Assembly (NCBI GenBank): GCA_949106495.1
Contig: CARYZD010000004.1
Coordinates: 1-64,000, forward strand
Length of the DNA stretch: 64,000 nt
From: an uncultured Clostridia bacterium
Lineage (GTDB): Bacteria > Bacillota > Clostridia > TANB77 > CAG-465
Direction: 5' to 3'
Below are positions 49,440-57,559 of the stretch, one piece after another. A model generated the notes under the pieces. That model did not search any database. It worked only from the letters and a program-made list of their open reading frames with translations, and was not told the origin of the DNA. How positions within the stretch are numbered: position 1 is the first letter of the stretch; every line of letters starts with the position of its first letter. The position numbers and the translations under genes are program-made.

Positions 49440-51494
49440 CTAAAACGCCATTTGGCTAAAATAATTTAACATTTGTAATATACTTACAATTAATAATGGT
49501 GCAACTAAATATCCACCTATTAAAAGAACCATAGGAGTAAATCCTAATACTTGACCAATTGTAGCTTTTCTTTTTACTAGATTTTCATTTGCATCTTTTC
49601 TCTTTTCATAGAAAAATGCTCTTTCTGTTTCTAGCTCATCAAATGCTGCTTTAACAGGTATTCTTGTTACAGCAGATTGTAACTGGTCAATGATTCTTTG
49701 AAAATCCTTATTTGGTACAGAATCTTTAAGCTCTTCTAAAGCCTGTTCTGCACCAGCTTCATAGTTATTAAGACATGTCGCTATAGGTTCTCTAAATGCA
49801 TATGAGAATCTACACAACCATTCAAGTATTGTTTGTACATCAACTCTATCAATGTGCATTAACATTAAAATTATAGATTGAAATTGCATAATTTCATTTT
49901 CTTTGTCCATTTTTCTAACATTATTTTTGATAGTTAATATTAAATTAGGAATATAATATGCAACTAATCCTACACCTAATGCAATTAAAACATGCCAAAA
50001 TTTAATATATGAATCATTAATAGTTGTAATTTTATCATAAATTCTATCAACTGCATCAGTATCTACTGTTCCTGTTGATTTATCTGTTAAACTTTCAGCT
50101 AATTCTTCTTTAGTTACATTTTTATTTTTATATTTTTCTATATAGCCTAAATCAAATTCTGCAATTTCTTCTGCTGCGGCTTGATCTTCTGTACTTAATT
50201 TTCCTAAAGATAAAAATTCATTACTTAATTTTGTATAAGCAGCATTTTTTGTTATTATATTCATATTTAAAATTAAAAATATTGTAAGTAGAAATGCTAC
50301 AACTCCATAAGTTAGTTTATTAACATATAACCATTCTATTGTTAAATATGAATTAGTATCTTTTATTAAATTAACTTCTTTTTTATATTTTGTAGTATGT
50401 TGTTTTGTTTTAAAAGCATCAACAATAAGTCTTACAAAATTAATCTTATATAATCTTTCTTGCCATTTTACCTTTGATACTCTATCAAATTTTATTTCTT
50501 CTCCATCTTCTCTTAACACTCTAAGTAAAATATAAGAAGCAAATATTGAAACTATAATTAGTGATTGCATCACAAAACCAATACTACTTTGATAAAAGTT
50601 TGCTAATGCAGCAAAGTTATTTGTTGCCCAAGATTCTATTGGTTTAATAAATATAAGTGGTATAACCGCTATTATTGTTAAACTTCTAAAAGTAGTTTTT
50701 AACTTATCTTGTTTTAATATCTCTAGATATATTTCATTAAGAATATTATTTAAATTTTTCAAATAAATTGAAGTATCTTCAACTTTTCTGTCTCCAAGTT
50801 CATATGTTAAAAAAGAAATACCAGCAAACAGTTTTAAAAATCTATTTGGCGCTGTATCATAATATCTTTCAAGTTCAACTTCAGGTTGGTCAGATATTAT
50901 TGCCTCTCTAATTCTTTTAAGTTGAGGTGCAATCTCTTTCTCGCTTAATTCATCTATTGTATCAGATAGAGCCTCATCTACCATTCCATGTTCATGAAAA
51001 GCATGTCTTAAAACAGTAAATGCTTCTGGCATTTGTCTTAATATTTTATTTGAAACAGATGTAATAGTTATATCTGTGACTTTTTCAACAACAATAATTA
51101 ATCCTATCATTATTATTAAAGTCATATATAAATCATTTACAACATTTACAAATACTGCTAAAGCAACAAACATAACAATCAATGTTATTGTCATTAGTCG
51201 TCCTGTGTTTCTTCTAAGCTCATACTCTGTATAATCATTTGACATTTCATATTTTAGCCTTATTTTTTTAGCATAGTACTTAATAATAGGCATCTTAATA
51301 AATGTCATATACATTACTTGATATAATTTGTCAAAAGTGTCTTTAAAATTAACTTTATTCTTAACAACTAATGTGTCTTTAGCTTGTAATATTGAATTAT
51401 TACTATATTTTCTTTTAAGTATAGCATAATAGATAAGCAAACTTGCAAGGCCTATTAAAGAAACAACAACTAGTACGATTGCTATATTAGTCAC
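49440..51494 (-). CDS. Tad-like platform protein, apparent TadB-TadC fusion
   Basis: 684 residues with at least seven hydrophobic segments. There are two T2SSF-like halves. The first (about 150-330) contains 'MPEAFTVLRHAFHEHGMVDE' and a membrane pair. The second (about 500-684) contains 'FQSIILMLMHIDRVDVQTIL', 'EELKDSVPNKDFQRIIDQL' and two terminal helices. In Tad loci TadB and TadC are usually separate proteins of about 300 residues each. It would form the inner-membrane platform with the ATPase encoded just upstream (4-bp gap). Confidence 0.8.
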   Translation of the reverse strand: MTNIAIVLVVVSLIGLASLLIYYAILKRKYSNNSILQAKDTLVVKNKVNFKDTFDKLYQVMYMTFIKMPIIKYYAKKIRLKYEMSNDYTEYELRRNTGRLMTITLIVMFVALAVFVNVVNDLYMTLIIMIGLIIVVEKVTDITITSVSNKILRQMPEAFTVLRHAFHEHGMVDEALSDTIDELSEKEIAPQLKRIREAIISDQPEVELERYYDTAPNRFLKLFAGISFLTYELGDRKVEDTSIYLKNLNNILNEIYLEILKQDKLKTTFRSLTIIAVIPLIFIKPIESWATNNFAALANFYQSSIGFVMQSLIIVSIFASYILLRVLREDGEEIKFDRVSKVKWQERLYKINFVRLIVDAFKTKQHTTKYKKEVNLIKDTNSYLTIEWLYVNKLTYGVVAFLLTIFLILNMNIITKNAAYTKLSNEFLSLGKLSTEDQAAAEEIAEFDLGYIEKYKNKNVTKEELAESLTDKSTGTVDTDAVDRIYDKITTINDSYIKFWHVLIALGVGLVAYYIPNLILTIKNNVRKMDKENEIMQFQSIILMLMHIDRVDVQTILEWLCRFSYAFREPIATCLNNYEAGAEQALEELKDSVPNKDFQRIIDQLQSAVTRIPVKAAFDELETERAFFYEKRKDANENLVKRKATIGQVLGFTPMVLLIGGYLVAPLLIVSILQMLNYFSQMAF

Positions 51495-51498
51495 TCTA

Positions 51499-53397
51499 TC
51501 ACCTCCAAGCTATATCTAAGAAATCATCAAAAGCTTTAATATCTTCTGTAGACATATTATCTCTCATAGCTTTAATGTTTTCTTCACTTATTGGATTTTT
51601 AAATACATATTTTCCATCAACAAACTCAACTATATTTCTATATGTATAATTTTGAGCTTGTGTCATATGTTGAAAATATTCAACTGCATTATCCATAAAT
51701 TTATCTAATTTTTGATTTACATCTTTTACTTTTCTATAATCGTTATTATATGTATAAGTTTGTTCAAGTGGTATACATTCTGTTATTCTTTCAATATATC
51801 TTGTACCATCAACGGCTCTTTTTAAGTGAATATCAAAGTTAATGACTTGTACAACTTGAACTTCTGCAACTTGCTCTGAATTAAACATTCCTATTTTAAG
51901 TAATGAGTTTCTAAGTGATGTTATTAAATTAGGAAATGTCTTAGCGTGATGTGTAAACAAAGTAAATTTAGATGCAACCTGTGCCATTTGAATCATCCAA
52001 GCAGCAACTGGGTCTGTTGCAACCTCTCCTAAGATGTTTACTCCACCATCTGTTTTCTTTTGAACATCAAGTCCTTCTTGTCCTGTTATAGTATCTGTCT
52101 CTCTTAAAGATAAGATATTATGATAAGGATATATTTTTCTTAAGTGTAATTCGAATGCAGTTTCCTGAACACGAATTGTAATAGTTGGATATAAGAATTT
52201 CATTATAGCCATTAATAGTGTAGTTTTACCACAACCTTGCTCACCAGTAATAGCTGTAACTCTTGCTCCTCTAATTAAATATTTTAATAATTCAACAACA
52301 TTATCTTTGTTTTCATGAACAAGTAATTGTTCTGGTGAAATTAATGTAGGTGGTGCAAACTTTCTAACAAAGAATGCCCAAGATTCTGAAAAGTTTGGTC
52401 TTAAAACAACAACTCTGGAACCGTCTTTCATTTCATTAATCTTATAACCTACAGACTCTGACAATTGTCCTGGATTATTATATTTATATATATTTTGACA
52501 TACTCTTTTAAGCTCTGCTTCACTTCCAAATGATAAGAAAGATAAATATGTTGCTTTACCTTTATAGAATATCCATACAGAATCATATGACATTGGTATC
52601 TTTGCTTCATTCATTTGAGTTAAATAATCATCCATATCACTTAATTGGTCAAGAAACGAAGGAGGAATACCAGATACACCACCAGATACACCATCAATAT
52701 TCATATCTCTAATGTCATCTACAACACTATATCCTTTGTATTCTTGATAAATTCTTTGAACTACAATCTCAAGTTTATCTTCAAAAGAAAGAGTCTCAGT
52801 TGATACTTCATTTGTAAAAATATCATCTATTTCTCTTGCTGTTATTACATATGATGGAACAGTAGCATCAAATTCATATTTAGGATAATCTAAAGCATAT
52901 TTAGTTATTATCTTAGTTAACGCTTCTGCTTTATATGTCTTCTTATATATATGCATTAATATTTCAAATTTATCTTGTGATGTTAATTCATTAAAATTAT
53001 TAAATGGTATTGCATGATTAATATTAAAGTTATTTACCTTATAATCATTTTTTAGTAAATCAAACATTAACGACTTAACATATTTTTTATCATTTGAGTC
53101 TGCATACCCAGCACCTTTTAGCGCTCTTTTAAGTTCATATTTAACATTTTTTCTTCTTTCAAATTCTTCTTCAGATAATGCTAAATCATACAGATTCATT
53201 CTTGTTATTTCATCAAATTGCTTTTTTATATAATTTTGCATAGTAGAAAGACTATATGTTGTCTTCTCTCTTGTTAAGCTATCTTCTACCATTTGGTCTG
53301 CACCAGATTTTTTTACTTTGTAATAGAAAAATGCTGCTACAAATGCTAGTAAAAGTAGTATTAACAAAATATTAAATACAAATGCAACTGACATCAT
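51499..53397 (-). CDS. TadA/VirB11-like secretion ATPase with an N-terminal membrane segment
   Basis: 632 residues. Walker A 'ITGEQGCGKTTLLMAIMKF' near residues 383-401, the Asp/Glu region 'ETAFELHLRKIYPYHNILSL', Walker B-like 'GGVNILGEVATDP', and a His box 'FTLFTHHAKTFPNLI' are in the right order for a TadA/CpaF hexameric ATPase. Unusually, residues about 5-26 are a strong hydrophobic helix followed by 'KVKK', so the protein may be anchored in the membrane; family members are normally soluble. It powers pilus assembly or secretion with the TadBC-like protein. Confidence 0.88.
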   Translation of the reverse strand: MMSVAFVFNILLILLLLAFVAAFFYYKVKKSGADQMVEDSLTREKTTYSLSTMQNYIKKQFDEITRMNLYDLALSEEEFERRKNVKYELKRALKGAGYADSNDKKYVKSLMFDLLKNDYKVNNFNINHAIPFNNFNELTSQDKFEILMHIYKKTYKAEALTKIITKYALDYPKYEFDATVPSYVITAREIDDIFTNEVSTETLSFEDKLEIVVQRIYQEYKGYSVVDDIRDMNIDGVSGGVSGIPPSFLDQLSDMDDYLTQMNEAKIPMSYDSVWIFYKGKATYLSFLSFGSEAELKRVCQNIYKYNNPGQLSESVGYKINEMKDGSRVVVLRPNFSESWAFFVRKFAPPTLISPEQLLVHENKDNVVELLKYLIRGARVTAITGEQGCGKTTLLMAIMKFLYPTITIRVQETAFELHLRKIYPYHNILSLRETDTITGQEGLDVQKKTDGGVNILGEVATDPVAAWMIQMAQVASKFTLFTHHAKTFPNLITSLRNSLLKIGMFNSEQVAEVQVVQVINFDIHLKRAVDGTRYIERITECIPLEQTYTYNNDYRKVKDVNQKLDKFMDNAVEYFQHMTQAQNYTYRNIVEFVDGKYVFKNPISEENIKAMRDNMSTEDIKAFDDFLDIAWR

Positions 53398-53407
53398 ATC
53401 ACCCCTC

Positions 53408-54220
53408 TTACTCTTTTATTTTTAAAATCTTAACTATTTCCTCTACAATTTCTGTTGCTCTTAGTATAAATTCTCCATTGTAATCCTTTGCTGGAGCATT
53501 TATATTTTTATATAAAAAATCTAATACATTACCATCATTACAAGCATCTGTAAATAGATAATTATGTGGTAATACATAGCATGGTTCTGGAATTTTATAT
53601 TTTAATTTTAAATTAAAAATATTGTATCTTGAACCAGATTCATAATCTCCAACAACAAATATTTTTTGTTTATCTTTTATACTTTCTATACCATTTATTT
53701 TCTTTAATAAGTTATTAAGTTTTTCTATTTCTTGTGGAACAACACAAACTATAACATCTGCTTGTTCCATGACTCTTATTGCACTGTCATCTGTTGTTGT
53801 TTTAGGTAAATCTACAAATACTAAATCATATACTTCAGCAGCATTTTTAGCAATTAAAGGCATACTAATTAAATTTTCTCTTTCTTCTGTTTGAGTATTT
53901 GCTATAGCACTGTATAAAATATCTAATCTTCCTTTAAGTACTGGTTTAGAATAGTTTTGTATTATATCTGGAGAAAGTTTATTACTTTTAATCAAACGCA
54001 TAATGGCATTCATTCCAAGATTAGTATCATTAAAACTATTTGCATTTACTAAATCATCATATAAAGTAAATGATGAAGCAATTTTTTTAGAATTAGAATT
54101 TGCATCAATTAACAAAGAGGAAGTTTTATGTGTTATTCCCATTAAAGAGCTAACTGCAATAGCAACATGTGTACATCCAGTTTTTCCTTTTTCAGGACTC
54201 CAAAATACTATTTTTGCCAT
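53408..54220 (-). CDS. CpaE/TadZ-like MinD-family ATPase
   Basis: 270 residues with a ParA/MinD fold. The P-loop area is 'SPEKGKTGCTHVAIAVS', which deviates from KGGxGKT/S, so nucleotide hydrolysis is uncertain. The 'DLVFVDLPKTTTDDSAIRVM' (Walker B-like, switch II) and 'ADVIVCVVPQEIEKL' strands are present. TadZ/CpaE proteins place Tad machines at the pole. Its start overlaps the stop of the upstream gene by one base. Confidence 0.78.
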   Translation of the reverse strand: MAKIVFWSPEKGKTGCTHVAIAVSSLMGITHKTSSLLIDANSNSKKIASSFTLYDDLVNANSFNDTNLGMNAIMRLIKSNKLSPDIIQNYSKPVLKGRLDILYSAIANTQTEERENLISMPLIAKNAAEVYDLVFVDLPKTTTDDSAIRVMEQADVIVCVVPQEIEKLNNLLKKINGIESIKDKQKIFVVGDYESGSRYNIFNLKLKYKIPEPCYVLPHNYLFTDACNDGNVLDFLYKNINAPAKDYNGEFILRATEIVEEIVKILKIKE

Positions 54221-54927
54221 TAATTTCTCCTCCTTTTAATTTCTTTTAATACCTCTTTTGGTGTTGTATCACCTAATATTTTAGATATATACTCACACAT
54301 ATACATTATATATGTTTTTGTATGTTTTCTTAAATCAATAAGTCCACTAAATTCTGAATCAATATTAACCATCATATCCTGTTCATCTGTGCTTATATCA
54401 TATACTTCATTAGACCATTTAACAGCATAATTATTAATTTTTTCCTCTAAATAATTTGTTGCTGCTCTTGATAGATATGCACGATATAAAATTTTAGAAA
54501 ATACAAGTTCTTTTTCTGGATTATCTTCTCTCATTCTACGAACTAGTTCCTCGTTTTTAGCAACAGATAAAACATTTGTATCTATATACATATATGATTT
54601 ATTTACTGGTGTTGTTTTAAATTTTGAGTACATGTCTGCATTTTCAACATCAAGTAAAACATAGCTATATTTTTCTATATCTATATTTTTTTCATTTAAA
54701 TACTCTAATAGTGATTCATATGATTCAAAACCGATAGCAAAATCTATTTCACCATATTGAGTAACATATTTTTCACTATTATCTATTGAAGGTATTATAT
54801 ATTTATACTTTTTATCTGAAGTAGCGTCAATTACTAATACAGACCTTCCCATAATATTTAATGCTCTTGCAGTTGCAATCACAAAATCATATTTATCTAC
54901 ATATCCATACATTCCAATTATTTGCAT
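54220..54927 (-). CDS. Degenerate ParA-like protein (CpaE/TadZ family)
   Basis: 235 residues starting 'MQIIGMYGYVDKYDFVIATA', which fits the first strand and helix of a ParA fold but lacks any P-loop glycine/lysine pattern. 'GRSVLVIDATSDKKYKY' and 'YSYVLLDVENADMYSKF' match later strands. It is probably a pseudo-ATPase partner of the downstream MinD-like protein. The family call depends on context. Confidence 0.65.
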   Translation of the reverse strand: MQIIGMYGYVDKYDFVIATARALNIMGRSVLVIDATSDKKYKYIIPSIDNSEKYVTQYGEIDFAIGFESYESLLEYLNEKNIDIEKYSYVLLDVENADMYSKFKTTPVNKSYMYIDTNVLSVAKNEELVRRMREDNPEKELVFSKILYRAYLSRAATNYLEEKINNYAVKWSNEVYDISTDEQDMMVNIDSEFSGLIDLRKHTKTYIMYMCEYISKILGDTTPKEVLKEIKRRRN

Positions 54928-54941
54928 CTAATCTCCCCCTA

Positions 54942-55973
54942 CTATTTTCCTTCTAATAAGTTTTCTCTTTGTGTTTGTTGAGTAATAATAGATTGTTGAG
55001 CACCTGTTACAACATTTTCATAATTATCACTATTTTGTGATTTATAATTTTTTATTCCGCTTTCAATTGTTGATCTTGTCTCAGCATTTAATCTAGAAAG
55101 TTCAGTAGTTGCATTTTTTAATAGATATTGGTTAGATTTCATTGCTGTCATAACATATGTATTTGGTTGATAGTTTTGTGTAGTTTTAGTTGCTGCATTT
55201 GCAAAGTTTTTATATTTATATATATATTCATATAGTTTAGCAGCTGCTTCTGTTGCATCCATATCTATAATTTTATCCCATTCATCTTCAATTATTGTTT
55301 CTATATATCCTTTTGTTTCACTCTCAATATCTGTTGATGTTTTCACTTGTGCATCACTATCTGCATATTTTAAAGCATATAGTTTTGAACCACTATTTAA
55401 ATATGAATCTACTACAGCACTATTAAATAGTTGTATTTCATCTTCAGATAATTTCATCCAAAAAGTAGTATCATATATTTTATCTATATTTTTTTGTGCA
55501 AGAACAATATAATCTGTACCATTAGGGAACATTACTCTTATGTCTACAGTATCTCCTTCTACTAAATCACTTGGCATAAGAACACTATTTATTTCTACAT
55601 CTCTTACATCTGCTGCTACTACTTCTTCACTTACCATATCTCCTGTAATAGGTACTTTTGCAGCTATATTATATTTAGCAGTTAAACCAACAATACTTGC
55701 AGAAGATACAACACCTGTAGGAACTGTATTATTATTTACATTAACAGTTTCAATCATGTCTGCAGTTATTATTTCTCCTTGAACTACAGCTCTTTTTAAT
55801 ACTACAACTGGTGTAGTATAATTTTTAATATAGTTCTTATTTGTTCCTTCCCTATATGATCTTATAGTAAAGAAAGAAAACACACTAACTAGTACAGCTA
55901 TAACGATTCCAACACTTGCTCCTATTGCTATACCTTGAATTTGTTTCTTTTTAATTTGACTCATTCCTATCAT
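54942..55973 (-). CDS. cpaB: CpaB-like SAF-domain pilus assembly protein
   Basis: 343 residues. An N-terminal membrane helix (about 15-36) is followed by a SAF domain at about 48-110 ('RAVVQGEIITADMIETVNVN', 'AAKVPITGDMVSEEVVA') and an RcpC/CpaB-like domain ('LVEGDTVDIRVMFPNGTDYI'). CpaB proteins are standard Tad/Flp assembly factors, thought to contact wall glycans. It is the first gene of the 15-gene operon, with GGAGG ten bases before ATG 55973. Confidence 0.85.
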   Translation of the reverse strand: MIGMSQIKKKQIQGIAIGASVGIVIAVLVSVFSFFTIRSYREGTNKNYIKNYTTPVVVLKRAVVQGEIITADMIETVNVNNNTVPTGVVSSASIVGLTAKYNIAAKVPITGDMVSEEVVAADVRDVEINSVLMPSDLVEGDTVDIRVMFPNGTDYIVLAQKNIDKIYDTTFWMKLSEDEIQLFNSAVVDSYLNSGSKLYALKYADSDAQVKTSTDIESETKGYIETIIEDEWDKIIDMDATEAAAKLYEYIYKYKNFANAATKTTQNYQPNTYVMTAMKSNQYLLKNATTELSRLNAETRSTIESGIKNYKSQNSDNYENVVTGAQQSIITQQTQRENLLEGK

Positions 55974-56034
55974 TTGTTATCAACCTCCATAAACTATTTA
56001 AAACCTTTATTTTTTCGGTTAGTTCTCTCTATTT

Positions 56035-56063
56035 AGTATATCTCTAAAAGTATAAAAAATCAA
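56035..56063 (-). promoter_or_regulatory. Promoter of the Tad-like operon
   Basis: Minus strand TTGATT (56058-56063), 17-bp spacer, TATACT (56035-56040), about 60 bp before cpaB. No other strong promoter was seen within the 17-kb operon. Confidence 0.75.
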
Positions 56064-56158
56064 CCGCGAAAATTTAAAATAAAGGTCGTGTTTTGAATTG
56101 AAACAAAAATGTAATTTTAGAGAAATGGTTTTGTATTTTAAAATGTCGAAAATAGAAA

Positions 56159-56189
56159 AAGTTTCCCTTAAACTTTTAAGAGAAACTTA
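56159..56189 (-). terminator. dacF terminator
   Basis: AAGTTTCTCTTAA / TTAAGGGAAACTT stem (one mismatch) followed by TTTTTC; it overlaps the stop. Confidence 0.8.
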
Positions 56190-57385
56190 TTAAATACATA
56201 TTTTATATAACTTGTTATTCTTGATCTTTCAACTGTATTATTTGAAACAATATTTACTTTATCTATAACTTCACTTGTATTTTTGTCTTTTATTTCTATA
56301 TTTCCTATTACATCTCCCTCTTTAATTGGAGCATTTAAATTTTCATTATAATTTATTGATTGTTCAATATCTATATTTTTCCCTTTTTCTACCAAGCTAT
56401 AAATATCTTTTTCTAGTCTTGACTGTAATTTTGTTTCTATATTTTTATTTATTTCTATTTCTTCAAGTATTGTGTTTGAAGAACAAATTTTTTTGGTTTC
56501 ATAACTTGCAAAGCCATAATCTAAAAGAGTTTTAGTTTCTGCAAGTCTAACATCTGTACTTGGAGCTTTCATAACTACTGAAATAAAAGTAGTATCCTTT
56601 CTAGTAGCTGTTGCAACTAAATTATATAATGCATTTGATGTAAATCCTGTTTTTAGACCTGTTGCTCCATCATAGAATCTAATTAATTTATTAGTATTTG
56701 TAAGTTGTGACTTTCCACCTCTTAAACTGTCCATCCAAATTGAAGTGTAATTAAAAATATTAGGATGTTTAGTTATTAATTCCCTTGCCATTATTGCTAT
56801 ATCTAACGCACAAGTATAGTGTCCTTCTTCATCTATTCCATGACAATTAGCAAAATGAGTATTTTCCATTCCTAGCTCTCTTGCTTTAGCATTCATTGCC
56901 ATAACAAAATTTTCTTCACTGCCGCCAATAAGTTCACTCATTGCTACACATACATCATTTGCAGATACCACACAAATTGCTTTTAATGCTTCGTCTATTG
57001 TAATTTGTTCACCTTCTTCAAACCAAATTTGTGAACCTCCCATTTCAGACGCTTTTTTACTACAAGTTACTGTATCTGTATAATCTAATATTCCTGAATC
57101 AATTTGCTCCATAATAAGTAATATAGTCATAACTTTAGTAACTGATGCTGGAAGCATTTTTTCTTTTTCATTATTAGCATATAAAATTTTTCCAGTACTT
57201 GGTTCCATTAAAACTTGTGAATACGATTCAAAAGTGAATGATGGAGTAGCAACAGTTGAAATGCTACTTTCTAACTTACTATAGCTATTTTTCTTCTCAT
57301 ACAAATAGCTTACTCCAAATATATATTGTGCATTAATAATACTTATTAATATTAACGCTATAACTATTTTAGACATTTTATTCAC
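56168..57385 (-). CDS. dacF: D-alanyl-D-alanine carboxypeptidase (DacF-like, S11)
   Basis: 405 residues. The signal peptide is at about 3-25. Penicillin-binding motifs: SxxK in 'LPASVTKVMTILLIME', SxN in 'VVSANDVCVAMSE', and KTG in 'ATGLKTGFTSNALYN'. A beta-rich PBP5-type C-terminal domain and a short hydrophobic end follow. It trims the terminal D-Ala from stem peptides. The GTG at 57385 follows GAGGTGG at five bases and is better placed than the ATG at 57376 or the frame's first codon at 57433. Confidence 0.93.
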   Translation of the reverse strand: MNKMSKIVIALILISIINAQYIFGVSYLYEKKNSYSKLESSISTVATPSFTFESYSQVLMEPSTGKILYANNEKEKMLPASVTKVMTILLIMEQIDSGILDYTDTVTCSKKASEMGGSQIWFEEGEQITIDEALKAICVVSANDVCVAMSELIGGSEENFVMAMNAKARELGMENTHFANCHGIDEEGHYTCALDIAIMARELITKHPNIFNYTSIWMDSLRGGKSQLTNTNKLIRFYDGATGLKTGFTSNALYNLVATATRKDTTFISVVMKAPSTDVRLAETKTLLDYGFASYETKKICSSNTILEEIEINKNIETKLQSRLEKDIYSLVEKGKNIDIEQSINYNENLNAPIKEGDVIGNIEIKDKNTSEVIDKVNIVSNNTVERSRITSYIKYVFNKFLLKV

Positions 57386-57505
57386 GAATTCCACCTCAAT
57401 ACAGTCTATTCTTAATGTCACAAATTTAGACATAACTAATTAAATAAAATAAATTTTGTTACGCTACAAAGCTATTTTATAGTTATAAATTTATTCCTAT
57501 AACAA

Positions 57506-57545
57506 AAAATGTTGATATTGCGTTTGCAAAATCAACATTTTTTAT
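57506..57545 (-). terminator. M26 peptidase gene terminator
   Basis: AAAAATGTTGATTTTG / AATATCAACATTTTTT, a long stem followed by T-rich sequence. Confidence 0.9.
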
Positions 57546-57559
57546 TTTTAAATTTACTC

